NCBI RefSeq assembly: GCF_018613795.1 | Contig: NZ_JAGGPN010000015.1 | Coordinates: forward strand, 1 to 64,000 | From: Arthrobacter sp. ISL-65 | GTDB lineage: Bacteria > Actinomycetota > Actinomycetes > Actinomycetales > Micrococcaceae | Direction of reading: 5' to 3' | Length of the DNA: 64,000 nucleotides | Part shown: positions 52,077 through 60,764 of the stretch, in pieces | Numbering within the stretch: the first letter of the stretch is position 1 | Layout: each line of letters opens with the position of its first letter | Made by a program: the position numbers and the translations under genes | The notes under the pieces: model-generated | What the model was told of the DNA's origin: nothing | Database searches by the model: none | What the model saw: the letters and a program-made list of their open reading frames with translations, nothing else

Positions 52077-53383
52077 GCAGCGTCAATACTGCCATCCAGC
52101 TGATCACGCGTGAACAGGCCGAGCTGGCCACTGCAGCCGGCACCGGCGGCACCTGCAGCCCGGCGCTTGCCAAGGGCCCCTGGGAATACGACCTCGCGGA
52201 AACGCTCGCCGGCGTTCCCGCATACGGTCCCGGGGCCTCCAGCGCGGACGTCGCGCCTGCCTCCACGCCGCGTCAGGGCCAGCTTCCCGAGGAGTACAAG
52301 CTTGCCGGCGAAGCTGAACTCGATGCCCGGATCCGTGCTGCCAAGACGGCACTGGGCGACCGCGCCGTCATCCTGGGCCACTTCTACCAGCGCGACGAGG
52401 TTGTCCAGTACGCCGACTTTGTTGGCGATTCATTCCAGCTGGCCAACGCCGCCCTGACCCGGCCCGACGCCGAAGCGATCGTGTTCTGCGGCGTCCACTT
52501 CATGGCCGAAACCGCGGACACCCTCTCCACGCCGGAGCAGGCTGTCATCCTGCCCAACCTCGCTGCCGGATGCTCGATGGCGGACATGGCCGACGCCGAT
52601 TCTGTGGAGGACTGCTGGGAGCAGCTTGAGGAGATTTTCGGCACCGAGCCCGATGCCGAGGGCCGCGTTCCGGTCATCCCGGTCACCTACATGAATTCCT
52701 CCGCGGCGCTGAAAGCGTTCTGCGGCCGGAACGGCGGCATCGTCTGCACGTCCTCCAACGCCAAGACGGTCCTTGAATGGGCCTTCGAGCGCGGCCAGCG
52801 CGTGCTGTTCTTCCCGGACCAGCACCTCGGCCGGAACACGGCCAAGGCACTGGGTGTCCCGCTCGAGCAGATGCCCATGTGGAACCCGAGCAAGGAACTT
52901 GGCGGCAACGAGGAACAGGCCCTGCTGGACTCCCGCGTGATCCTCTGGCACGGATTCTGCTCGGTCCACAAGCGCTTCAGCGTGGCCCAGATCGAGAAGG
53001 CACGCGCAGACTTCCCGGGCGTCAACGTCATTGTGCACCCCGAATGCCCCATGGAAGTGGTGGACGCAGCCGACTCCGCCGGGTCCACGGACTTCATCCA
53101 GAAAGCCATCGCCGCAGCCACCGAGCCCACAGTCTTCGCGATCGGCACCGAGATCAACATGGTGAACCGGCTGGCGGCCCAGTACCCGCAGCACACCATC
53201 TTCTGCCTGGACCCGGTCATCTGCCCCTGCAGCACCATGTACCGGATCCACCCCGGCTACCTGGCCTGGGTCCTCGAAGAACTCGTCGCCGGCCGGGTGG
53301 TCAACCGCATCACCGTGGACGACGACGTGCAGCAGGACGCCAGGACGGCACTCGAGCGCATGCTCGCCGCCAAGCCCCAATAG
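52073..53383 (+). CDS. nadA: Quinolinate synthase
   Basis: [4Fe-4S] enzyme condensing iminoaspartate with dihydroxyacetone phosphate to quinolinate. Candidate cluster cysteines are C139 (FCGVHFMAET), C225 (IVCTSSNA) and the C384-P-C386 pair (VICPCSTMYRIHP). Conserved HFYQRDEVVQYADFVGDS starts the first domain. At 436 aa it has the N-terminal extension (about 75 residues) seen in actinobacterial NadA. It is 4 bp overlapped with nrtR and 10 bp from nadB. Confidence 0.96.
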   Translation: MSSVNTAIQLITREQAELATAAGTGGTCSPALAKGPWEYDLAETLAGVPAYGPGASSADVAPASTPRQGQLPEEYKLAGEAELDARIRAAKTALGDRAVILGHFYQRDEVVQYADFVGDSFQLANAALTRPDAEAIVFCGVHFMAETADTLSTPEQAVILPNLAAGCSMADMADADSVEDCWEQLEEIFGTEPDAEGRVPVIPVTYMNSSAALKAFCGRNGGIVCTSSNAKTVLEWAFERGQRVLFFPDQHLGRNTAKALGVPLEQMPMWNPSKELGGNEEQALLDSRVILWHGFCSVHKRFSVAQIEKARADFPGVNVIVHPECPMEVVDAADSAGSTDFIQKAIAAATEPTVFAIGTEINMVNRLAAQYPQHTIFCLDPVICPCSTMYRIHPGYLAWVLEELVAGRVVNRITVDDDVQQDARTALERMLAAKPQ

Positions 53384-53393
53384 AGAGCCCACA

Positions 53394-55301
53394 ATGACCA
53401 GCGAAAACGGAACTGCCGGCCACCGGCGGCTCGCCGTCGTCGGCAGCGGCATCGCCGGCCTCTACGCCGCGCTGCTCGCGGCGGAATCAGGCGCCGACGT
53501 TGTGCTGCTGACCAAGGGCGCGCTCGCGGACAGCAATACGTACTTCGCCCAGGGCGGCATTTCCGCCGTCCTGGATGAGCCGTCGCCCGGAGACACCGTG
53601 GCCGCCCACATCGCCGACACCCTGAAGGCCGGAGCCGGGCACTGCAACCCGGCGGCTGTCCGGGTGCTCTGCACCGAGGCGCGGCGGGACATCGCCGGGC
53701 TCGGCCGCTTTGGCGTCCGTTTTGATTTGGACGACGACGGCGACCCCGCCTTGGGTCTCGAAGCCGCCCACTCCGCGCCGCGGATCCTGCACGCCGGCGG
53801 CGACGCCACCGGCGCCGGCATCGCCAACGCCCTGATCTGCGCGGTGCTGGCCGCGCAGGCCACGGGCAGGATCCGGCTGGTGGGCCATGCCAGTGTCACC
53901 GCACTCCTCCAGCAGGGCCGGCGGGTCACGGGCGTTGAGTTTCTGCAGGACGGCCGGCCAGGAAGCATCCAGACCGACGCTGTGCTGCTGGCCACCGGCG
54001 GGGCAGGGCAGCTGTTCGCACAGACCACCAACCCTTCCGTTGCCACCGCGGACGGCCTGGCCCTCGCCTGGCGAGCCGGTGCTGCCGTCGCGGACCTGGA
54101 GTTCTTCCAGTTCCACCCCACCTGCCTGGTCAGGCCGGACGGGGGAGCGGTCAGGCCGGACAGGGGAGCGAAGTCCGACGACGGCCAGAACCCGCTGCTG
54201 ATCTCCGAGGCAGTGCGCGGCGAGGGGGCCATCCTCGTTGATGCCCAGGGCCGCCGCTTCCTGCACGGATACCACCCCGACGCCGAACTCGCCCCGCGCG
54301 ACGTCGTTTCCCGCAGCATTGCCCTGCACCTGGCCGCGCTCGGCGACCCCAACGGCCACGTCTATCTCGACGCCCGGGTCATCGAGGATGCCAGGGGCGC
54401 GGGGTTCCTGGCGAAACGCTTCCCCACCATCACGCGGCGTACACGCGAAGCCGGCATTGACTGGACCCGGGAACTCGTCCCCGTCGCGCCGGCCGCGCAC
54501 TACTGGATGGGCGGCGTCTCCACAGACCTGCACGGCCGCACCACCGTCCCCGGACTCTTCGCGGCCGGTGAAGTCGCCTGCACCGGAGTACAGGGCGCCA
54601 ACCGGCTTGCAAGCAATTCCCTCCTCGAAGGGTTGGTTTTCGGGCGGCGGGCTGTTGAAGCGTTCCTTGATGATTCCTCGTCTGGGACGTCGCAAGACAG
54701 CACTACTCCGCTGGGGGCGTCGACTAACGGCACCCCTCCGCGTGCTAGCTCGGCCGCTAGCGGCCTCCCTTTGACGCACGCTTCCGGGGCACCGTCAGCC
54801 GACGCTTCCGTGGCCCTGTCTCGCGACTTGGGGACGGATGCCCAAGCCGCTGTGACCTACCCCGAGGAGATATTGGGCGCTGTTCCTGAACTCACGGCAC
54901 GCGAGCTCGACCGGTTGCCCCGAACCGAACCTATCGATGAGGTGTCCGCCGGAGCCGGGGAGTTTTCTCGGGGGGCTTTGCGGCGGCTGATGACTGCTAA
55001 TGCCGGGGTGTTGCGCAGTGGGGGGCTGCTGCGGGAGGCGGGGGCTGCGCTGGCCGAGTGGGCCGCCGTCGTCCGTCCTGAAGCCGTGCCGCAGTCAGCG
55101 GACCCGCGGACCCACGAGGACGCCAACCTGCTGCTCGCCGCGCAGCTGCTGGTCCACGCGGCGAGGGAGCGGCGGGTGTCGCTCGGCGCGCACTACCGCG
55201 ACGACGGCCCGCCGGAGCCGGTCATCAGCCTGCAAGACCAGGCGCACGACCTAGACGAAGAATTCAGAATGAGCCCGAAAGCGAGCCTTGTCCATGACTA
55301 A
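53394..55301 (+). CDS. nadB: L-aspartate oxidase
   Basis: FAD enzyme oxidising L-aspartate to iminoaspartate, the first step of quinolinate synthesis. The dinucleotide motif GSGIAG is at 17-22, with FAQGGISAV, EFFQFHPT and HYWMGGVSTD in order. At 635 aa it is about 100 residues longer than E. coli NadB; the extra is largely a Ser/Thr/Ala-rich, low-complexity segment at about 423-495 with codon usage poorer in G/C at third positions than the rest. It overlaps nadC by 8 bp. Confidence 0.95.
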   Translation: MTSENGTAGHRRLAVVGSGIAGLYAALLAAESGADVVLLTKGALADSNTYFAQGGISAVLDEPSPGDTVAAHIADTLKAGAGHCNPAAVRVLCTEARRDIAGLGRFGVRFDLDDDGDPALGLEAAHSAPRILHAGGDATGAGIANALICAVLAAQATGRIRLVGHASVTALLQQGRRVTGVEFLQDGRPGSIQTDAVLLATGGAGQLFAQTTNPSVATADGLALAWRAGAAVADLEFFQFHPTCLVRPDGGAVRPDRGAKSDDGQNPLLISEAVRGEGAILVDAQGRRFLHGYHPDAELAPRDVVSRSIALHLAALGDPNGHVYLDARVIEDARGAGFLAKRFPTITRRTREAGIDWTRELVPVAPAAHYWMGGVSTDLHGRTTVPGLFAAGEVACTGVQGANRLASNSLLEGLVFGRRAVEAFLDDSSSGTSQDSTTPLGASTNGTPPRASSAASGLPLTHASGAPSADASVALSRDLGTDAQAAVTYPEEILGAVPELTARELDRLPRTEPIDEVSAGAGEFSRGALRRLMTANAGVLRSGGLLREAGAALAEWAAVVRPEAVPQSADPRTHEDANLLLAAQLLVHAARERRVSLGAHYRDDGPPEPVISLQDQAHDLDEEFRMSPKASLVHD

Positions 55302-56166
55302 CCTGACCCTGCCTGCAGCACCAGTCCGCGAGATTCTGGAACGGGCCTTCGCGGAGGATGCGCCCAGCGGCGACATCACCTCGCAGCTGCTGATCCCGGC
55401 CGAGGCCAGCGCCACCGCGGTGCTCAACGCCCGCGTCCCGGGCGTCTTCAGCGGCGGCAGCGTGTTCCGGGACGCCATGCTGATGGTGGATCCGGACACG
55501 CAGGTGGAGCTGCTCGTGGCCGACGGCGAGGCCTTCGCCGCCGGAACAAAGCTCGCCCGGGTCACCGGCCGGGCGCGCAGCGTGCTGCTGGCCGAGCGGG
55601 TCGGCCTGAACCTGGCACAGCGGATGAGCGCCATCGCCACCAAGACGGCCGAATTCGTGGCACTGGCTGCCGGCACTAAGGCCCGCATCACGGACACCCG
55701 CAAGACCACGCCCGGCCTGCGCATCCTGGAACGGTACGCCGTCCGCTGCGGCGGCGGCGCCAACCACCGCTACAGCCTTTCCGACGCCGTGCTGGCCAAG
55801 GACAACCACCTGGCCGTCATGACCGGGGGAGACCCGGCACGGCTGACCGCCCTCCTCGCCGACGCCAAAGCCCAGCTGGGCCACACAACGCATTTCGAGG
55901 TGGAGGTGGACAGCGCCGACCAGATCGAACCCGTCCTGGCCGCGGGGGTGGACACCATCATGCTGGATAACTTCAGCCTTGAGGAACTCCGTGCCGGTGT
56001 CCGCCAGGTCGCCGGGCGGGCCGTGGTGGAGGCCAGCGGCAACGTGAACCTCCGCACCGTGGCGGACATCGCCGCCGCCGGCGTGGACGTCATCTCCGTT
56101 GGCGCCCTGACGCACAGCGTCACGGCACTGGACCTCGGCCTGGACGTCGAACTGACAGTGGGATGA
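55294..56166 (+). CDS. nadC: Nicotinate-nucleotide pyrophosphorylase (quinolinate phosphoribosyltransferase)
   Basis: Forms nicotinate mononucleotide from quinolinate and PRPP with CO2 release. Family motifs DTRKTTPGLR (134-143) and GGGANHR (153-159), and the C-terminal GNVNLRTV and VGALTHS strands, are present. Length is 290 aa. ATG 55294 lies inside the nadB 3' end; an in-frame TTG two codons upstream (55288) is less likely. Confidence 0.96.
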   Translation: MTNLTLPAAPVREILERAFAEDAPSGDITSQLLIPAEASATAVLNARVPGVFSGGSVFRDAMLMVDPDTQVELLVADGEAFAAGTKLARVTGRARSVLLAERVGLNLAQRMSAIATKTAEFVALAAGTKARITDTRKTTPGLRILERYAVRCGGGANHRYSLSDAVLAKDNHLAVMTGGDPARLTALLADAKAQLGHTTHFEVEVDSADQIEPVLAAGVDTIMLDNFSLEELRAGVRQVAGRAVVEASGNVNLRTVADIAAAGVDVISVGALTHSVTALDLGLDVELTVG

Positions 56167-56173
56167 GCACATC

Positions 56174-57340
56174 ATGATCTTCCTGGACGCAGCAGCCACA
56201 ACACCCGTCCGCCGGGAGGTGCTGGAGGCCATGTGGCCCTACCTCACCGGCGAATTCGGCAACCCGTCAAGCCACCACTCGCTCGGCGACGCCGCCGCAC
56301 GGGCGCTCGCGGACGCCCGCAAGACCGTGGCCGCGGTGCTGGGCTGCAGGCCGGGGGAGATCACCTTCACCTCGGGCGGCACGGAGGCGGACAACCTCGC
56401 CGTCAAGGGGATTGCCCTGGCGCGGCAGGCCGCGGACCCGGCGCTGAACCGGGTGGTGATCAGCGCCGTCGAGCATCCTGCCGTGGAGGAGTCCGCACGG
56501 TACCTTGAACGCTTCCACGGATTCACCGTGGACGCGGTGCCTGTCGACCGGAACGGAACCGTGACCCCGGAGGCACTCGCCGCTGTGCTGCGGGATGAAA
56601 CCGCGCTGGTCAGCATCATGTACGCCAACAACGAGGTGGGGACCGTCCAGCCGGTGGCCGAACTGGCGGCCCTGGCGAAGGGCCGGGGAATCCCCTTCCA
56701 TACCGACGCCGTGCAGGCCGCCGGCTGGCTGCCGCTGGATGTGAGGGCGCTCGGCGTGGACGCCCTGAGCATCTCCGGGCACAAGCTCGGGGCGCCCAAG
56801 GGCAACGGGGTCCTGTTCGTCCGGGGCCGGACCCGGATCGAGCCCCTGGTGCATGGCGGCGGGCAGGAACGCGGCCGGCGCTCCGGCACGGAAAATGTTG
56901 CGGGCGCCGTGGCCCTGGCCACCGCCCTCACCCTGGCGCACGCCGACCAGCCCGCGCTCGCGGCCTGCGTCTCAGGCTTGCGCGATCATTTTATTGCCGC
57001 AGTGCTGGGCAGTGTTCCGGGTGCGCTGCTGACCGGCCATCCGTCCGAACGGCTGCCCTCCGTGGCGTCGTTCTGCTTCCCGGGCACCAGCGGCGAGTCC
57101 GTGCTCCTGGAACTCGAGCGCCAGGGCGTGGTCTGCTCCAGCGGCTCGGCGTGTGCGGCCGGATCGGACGCACCGTCACCGGTGCTGGTGGCACTTGGTA
57201 TCGAAGCGGAGGTGGCGCAGACCGCCGTCAGGTTCAGCTTTGATTCGTCGGTGACCGCCGCCGACCTGGAGGCAGCAGCCGCGGCGGTGACAGCCGCCGT
57301 CGGAAGCGTCCGGAACCTGGGCGGCGTATCGGTCAGCTAG
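56174..57340 (+). CDS. nadS: Cysteine desulfurase, NadS type
   Basis: PLP enzyme, 388 aa. The Schiff-base lysine is K204 (SISGHKLGAPKG), the PLP histidine is H101 (AVEHPAVE), and the persulfide cysteine is C327 in CSSGSACAAGS. Desulfurases linked to nadA (NadS in Corynebacterium) supply sulfur for its [4Fe-4S] cluster, and here it ends the nad operon, 7 nt after nadC. Length and motifs match the NifS/IscS fold. The 3' end overlaps the convergent FAH gene by 8 bp. Confidence 0.93.
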   Translation: MIFLDAAATTPVRREVLEAMWPYLTGEFGNPSSHHSLGDAAARALADARKTVAAVLGCRPGEITFTSGGTEADNLAVKGIALARQAADPALNRVVISAVEHPAVEESARYLERFHGFTVDAVPVDRNGTVTPEALAAVLRDETALVSIMYANNEVGTVQPVAELAALAKGRGIPFHTDAVQAAGWLPLDVRALGVDALSISGHKLGAPKGNGVLFVRGRTRIEPLVHGGGQERGRRSGTENVAGAVALATALTLAHADQPALAACVSGLRDHFIAAVLGSVPGALLTGHPSERLPSVASFCFPGTSGESVLLELERQGVVCSSGSACAAGSDAPSPVLVALGIEAEVAQTAVRFSFDSSVTAADLEAAAAAVTAAVGSVRNLGGVSVS

Positions 57341-58211
57341 CGGCCGTGACGGGGTTGGAGAGCTCCCCGATCCCGCCCACCCGGCAAGTGACGGTGTCGC
57401 CCGGCTGGATGCCGGCGCTAGCGGCCGGGAACCCGGTGAGCACCAGGTCGCCGGGGTGCAGGGTCATGAACGACGTCAGGTAAACGAGGATCTCGTCCAC
57501 CTTCCACCCCAGGTCCGCGGTGCTTGCGGTAGGCAGTTCGGTACCGTTGTGAACGACGCCGACAGGCAGGTCCGCATGGTCCAGCCCGGTGACGATCCAG
57601 GGACCAGCGGGCGTGAACGTGTCCTGGCTTTTGGCGCTCAGCCACAGTTCATCGGACTTTTGCAGCTTGCGTGCGGTGACGTCGTTGCCGATGGTGTAGC
57701 CCAGAACCGCCGTCCGCGCGTCGTCGAGGGTCAGGTTTTTCGCTGTCCGGCCGACGACGACGGCCAGTTCCGCCTCCGGCTCCACCAGTCCGATTCCGGC
57801 CGGCAGTTCAATCGCCTCGCCCGGGCCGATCACGCTGGTGGCTGCCTTGTGGAAGGCCTGTGCGGGAAGCTCCCGGCCGGCCTGCCCCGTGTTGTGGGCC
57901 ATCCCGAGGACGTTGGCAGGCACGCTCGGCGCCAGGAACGTGAAGCTGTCCTCGAGGACCTCAGCCCCGGGCTCCCATCCCTTGCGGCGGCCGCTGCCGG
58001 CGTTGGCCCGCGAGCCGGGGAAGGGGGACTCCACCACTTTCCATGTCCGTCCCGCAGTGCCCGCGAAGTCCGCGGCGTCGTTGGCCACGAAGAACTGTTC
58101 GGGAAGCTGTGCTTTGTCCGAGTCTGGGGACGAGTCTGAGGACGGGGACGACGACGGGGCAGGGGCGAGGGGGCGGACGCGGGCGATCCGCCGCGGGCGA
58201 GCTGGGGTCAT
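57333..58211 (-). CDS. Fumarylacetoacetate hydrolase family protein
   Basis: 292 aa. The metal-binding residues E146 and E148 (EPEAELAVVVG) and D177 (GNDVTARKLQ) are in place, and the C-terminal LVLTGFPAASAG resembles the usual TGTPxGVG turn in altered form. The first ~35 residues are a Ser/Pro-rich extension. The family includes FAH, oxaloacetate decarboxylase and acylpyruvases; the substrate is unknown. ATG 58211 lies 6 nt after TACGAT. Confidence 0.88.
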   Translation of the reverse strand: MTPARPRRIARVRPLAPAPSSSPSSDSSPDSDKAQLPEQFFVANDAADFAGTAGRTWKVVESPFPGSRANAGSGRRKGWEPGAEVLEDSFTFLAPSVPANVLGMAHNTGQAGRELPAQAFHKAATSVIGPGEAIELPAGIGLVEPEAELAVVVGRTAKNLTLDDARTAVLGYTIGNDVTARKLQKSDELWLSAKSQDTFTPAGPWIVTGLDHADLPVGVVHNGTELPTASTADLGWKVDEILVYLTSFMTLHPGDLVLTGFPAASAGIQPGDTVTCRVGGIGELSNPVTAAS

Positions 58212-58217
58212 TCAGCC

Positions 58218-58223
58218 ATCGTA
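58218..58223 (-). promoter_or_regulatory. -10 of leaderless FAH gene
   Basis: TACGAT on the minus strand, 6 nt before ATG 58211. Confidence 0.55.
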
Positions 58224-58257
58224 TGTGCGGGGCGGAGCGGCCCCGAACTGCGTGACG

Positions 58258-58920
58258 TCAGTACAGCTCGCCGACGGGGATCTCTACGGCCAGCCGGTTG
58301 GCGGGGCCGGCGAGCGGGCAGGCCCAGGCCTCGTTGTAGGCGCACGAGGGGTTGTAGGCAAAGTTGAAGTCCAGCACGTACTGGGCGTCGGATCCGGAGC
58401 CGTGGACGCCATGGAACGCGCCCTTGATGGTGTCCAGAAGGTAGCGGCCGGCACCGTAGCTTCCGCCGGGCTTCCCGGCGGTGGCGTCGCGGAACGGAAC
58501 GAAGATCCCGCCACCGTAGCCCATCAGCTTCCACACGGCCAGCTGTCCCATCTCTGGAAGGTCGAATGTTCCCAGCCGGACAAACCTGACCAGCCCGTCC
58601 GTCCCTGTTTCGACGGTCATTTCCCGCCCGGCGCCCTCCTTGGTCAGAGGCACGTAGAAACGGTAGATGGGATCGTAGTCGGCGGTTTTGAGCCCGTAGA
58701 AGGACGCCTTGGCCTCGGCCGTCAGCGCCGAGGCAGCATGTGTGCCGAACATGCGGTCCCGCTCCTGGCGCCAGTAGGCGTGGGCTTCCTCGGGGCTGTC
58801 CGCGGCGATCTTGCGCACGGTGTCGTAGAGGGCGAAGGTCCGCAGCCGCCAATCGGCAATGTCGAGGGCGGACATGTTCGCCAGGGTCTGCTCCGCTTCG
58901 TCCAGCTTATGTTCGTCCAT
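58258..58920 (-). CDS. DUF1684 family protein
   Basis: 220-aa cytoplasmic protein. The conserved DUF1684 core GRYLLDTIKGA and LDFNFAYNPSCAY with NEAWACPLAGPANRL is at the C-terminus; the N-terminal half is helical and charged. No enzymatic activity is established to my knowledge. It has no signal peptide. It is 47 nt upstream of the FAH gene on the same strand and divergent from a lipoprotein gene. Confidence 0.88.
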   Translation of the reverse strand: MDEHKLDEAEQTLANMSALDIADWRLRTFALYDTVRKIAADSPEEAHAYWRQERDRMFGTHAASALTAEAKASFYGLKTADYDPIYRFYVPLTKEGAGREMTVETGTDGLVRFVRLGTFDLPEMGQLAVWKLMGYGGGIFVPFRDATAGKPGGSYGAGRYLLDTIKGAFHGVHGSGSDAQYVLDFNFAYNPSCAYNEAWACPLAGPANRLAVEIPVGELY

Positions 58921-58926
58921 GACCTC

Positions 58927-58932
58927 AGCCTA
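58927..58932 (-). promoter_or_regulatory. -10 of leaderless DUF1684 gene
   Basis: TAGGCT on the minus strand, 6 nt before ATG 58920. Confidence 0.6.
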
Positions 58933-58992
58933 GTTGCTAATTCATCGTCGAAACGCTGCCCGGCAACCCCCGGACGGGCCCGGCGTCCCGGC

Positions 58993-58998
58993 TAGGCT
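58993..58998 (+). promoter_or_regulatory. -10 of leaderless lipoprotein gene
   Basis: TAGGCT, 6 nt before ATG 59005; the same hexamer and spacing as the divergent DUF1684 promoter. Confidence 0.6.
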
Positions 58999-59004
58999 GG
59001 AGCC

Positions 59005-59793
59005 ATGACAGGGATCACGGCCTCTGGACGTATCGGGATCGCCGCCGTCGTGCTGTTGACGGCGGGACTGATGGCCAGCTGCAGCAGCGACGGCAAAGGC
59101 GCGCCCGCCTGGACGGCGGAGCCGGGTACCAGCCCGGCGACCGGTGCGGCCTCGGGGTCCGCGAGTCCCTCCGCAAGCGCTTCGGCCGGTGCCTCTGCGA
59201 CAGCCGGGACCACGGCAGCGGCGTGGAAGGTCTTCACAGACCCTGCCAAGACCGTGAGCTTCGAGCTTCCGCAGGACTGGATTGCCCAATCGGTTGAACC
59301 TGACAAGGGAACTCTTCCCGGCGCTGTGAAGATCGAGGTCAAGGACGCGGAAGGCAGCTATCTGGCCACCCTGCAGACGGGCCTGCCGGATGCAGCGGCA
59401 ACCAAGTGTGCCGCCTCCGCCCGCAAATCCTACGTCGTGGTCAGCAGTGTCCCCGTCGAGTTGCCGCACAGCGGCGGGCAGGGGACCATCGACCCGCACG
59501 TGGTGTTCAGGGTGATCCAGGGCTACCGCTACTTCGGCTCCTACGGCATCACCAACCTGGTGGGCGGCGCCGATTCCAAGGCCTGCCAGCTGCAGAACGT
59601 GGTGCAGGGCCTGGCCGGCAAGGGGAACTACTCGTTCGGCGACGTGCGCTCGCTGAAGGCGTTTGCACCGGACGAAAAGGTGGCCCCGGCCAAGGCCTTC
59701 GACACGCTTGACCAGGCCGCCGGCTACGTCAACGAGGGCTCCGAATTCGCCAATGTCCAGCGGATGCTAATGTCTCTGAAGATCAAAAACTAG
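59005..59793 (+). CDS. Putative lipoprotein
   Basis: 262 aa. A type II signal peptide is clear: hydrophobic core (10-22) and lipobox LMAS-C26. A Ser/Ala/Gly-rich linker (about 34-73) follows, then a domain (about 74-262) starting with a WKVFTDPAKTVSFELPQDW strand typical of surface-exposed beta domains. Two cysteines (in TKCAASA and KACQLQ) may form a disulfide. The function is unknown. Confidence 0.85.
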   Translation: MTGITASGRIGIAAVVLLTAGLMASCSSDGKGAPAWTAEPGTSPATGAASGSASPSASASAGASATAGTTAAAWKVFTDPAKTVSFELPQDWIAQSVEPDKGTLPGAVKIEVKDAEGSYLATLQTGLPDAAATKCAASARKSYVVVSSVPVELPHSGGQGTIDPHVVFRVIQGYRYFGSYGITNLVGGADSKACQLQNVVQGLAGKGNYSFGDVRSLKAFAPDEKVAPAKAFDTLDQAAGYVNEGSEFANVQRMLMSLKIKN

Positions 59794-59866
59794 TCCCGCT
59801 GCGCCTCCGGCACATCCCCCGTCCGCAGCCGCGACTGGCTGACGCCGCCTCACACCCCGGAGACCC

Positions 59867-60673
59867 ATGGAACGAACTGTTGCTGCCCGCCTAGTATTCA
59901 AAACCGTGGCCGACACCAGGGTGGCGATGGCCATCTCCGTGGCGAGGAACGCCGGCTACACGTCCTTTGAGGAGAACCTCAGCGTGACGGCGGGCGGGGA
60001 ACAGGTTCCGCTGACTGAGCTCTCGGACCACCATGGCGGCAGGTTCCACTACATGGAGTTCGCCGACCCCACGGAAGTCACCGTGGATTACTCGGCGACC
60101 GTCGGGGGCCGTGCCGAACCTGAGGAGGCCGCGCTGATGGATCTGATCCGCTACGTCCGGCCCAGCCGCTACGCGGAGTCCGACCGGCTGCTCCCCACGT
60201 CGTATGCGGAGTTCGGCGGGCTCCAGGGCGAGGAGCTCCTGCACGCCGTCCGCAACTGGGTGTTTAACGAACTGCGCTACGTCAGCGGCTCCTCCCGGGG
60301 AACCGACGGTGCCGTGGAGACCCTCCTGAACCGGCGGGGCGTCTGCCGGGACTATGCGCACCTGGCCATCTCGCTGCTGCGCGCCAAGAACGTGCCAGCC
60401 CGTTTGGCGGCCGTGTATGCGCCGGGCCTTTCCCCGATGGACTTCCATGCCGTGGCCGAGGCCCACGTCAACGGGGCCTGGCACGTGATCGACCCCACCG
60501 GGCTCGCTCCCAGGGAGGCCATGCTGCGCATCACCGCGGGACGCGACTCCTCGGACACGGCCTTCCTGTCCACCGTAGGCGGAAGCCTCTCCCTCCGGGA
60601 GATCCGCGTCTTGGCCACGGTGAACGGCGAGCTGCCGGCGGAGGATCCGGACAAAGTCGTCATCATCAGCTGA
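59867..60673 (+). CDS. Transglutaminase-like cysteine peptidase-fold protein
   Basis: 268 aa. The transglutaminase-like triad is C160 (NRRGVCRDYAH), H194 (MDFHAVAEAH) and D209 (VIDPTGLAP). The N-terminal ~100 residues form a beta-rich region. No signal peptide, so it is probably cytoplasmic. Members act as peptidases or amidases; the substrate is unknown. A strong hairpin follows the gene. Confidence 0.88.
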   Translation: MERTVAARLVFKTVADTRVAMAISVARNAGYTSFEENLSVTAGGEQVPLTELSDHHGGRFHYMEFADPTEVTVDYSATVGGRAEPEEAALMDLIRYVRPSRYAESDRLLPTSYAEFGGLQGEELLHAVRNWVFNELRYVSGSSRGTDGAVETLLNRRGVCRDYAHLAISLLRAKNVPARLAAVYAPGLSPMDFHAVAEAHVNGAWHVIDPTGLAPREAMLRITAGRDSSDTAFLSTVGGSLSLREIRVLATVNGELPAEDPDKVVIIS

Positions 60674-60688
60674 CCCGGGGCGGGGAGG

Positions 60689-60724
60689 CGGCCGACGGCG
60701 GGCCTGGCGTCCCGCCGTCGGCCG
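60689..60724. terminator. Perfect 14-bp hairpin between convergent genes
   Basis: CGGCCGACGGCGGG pairs fully with its complement around an 8-nt loop, between the transglutaminase-like gene and marR. GC-rich and without T tract. Confidence 0.65.
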
Positions 60725-60744
60725 TCTGCTAGCGGGGCCACTGG

Positions 60745-60764
60745 CCGTCCCGCTAACGGGACGG
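60745..60764 (-). terminator. Hairpin containing the marR stop codon
   Basis: CCGTCCCG and CGGGACGG form a perfect 8-bp stem; the loop CTAA holds the marR stop on the minus strand. Confidence 0.5.
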
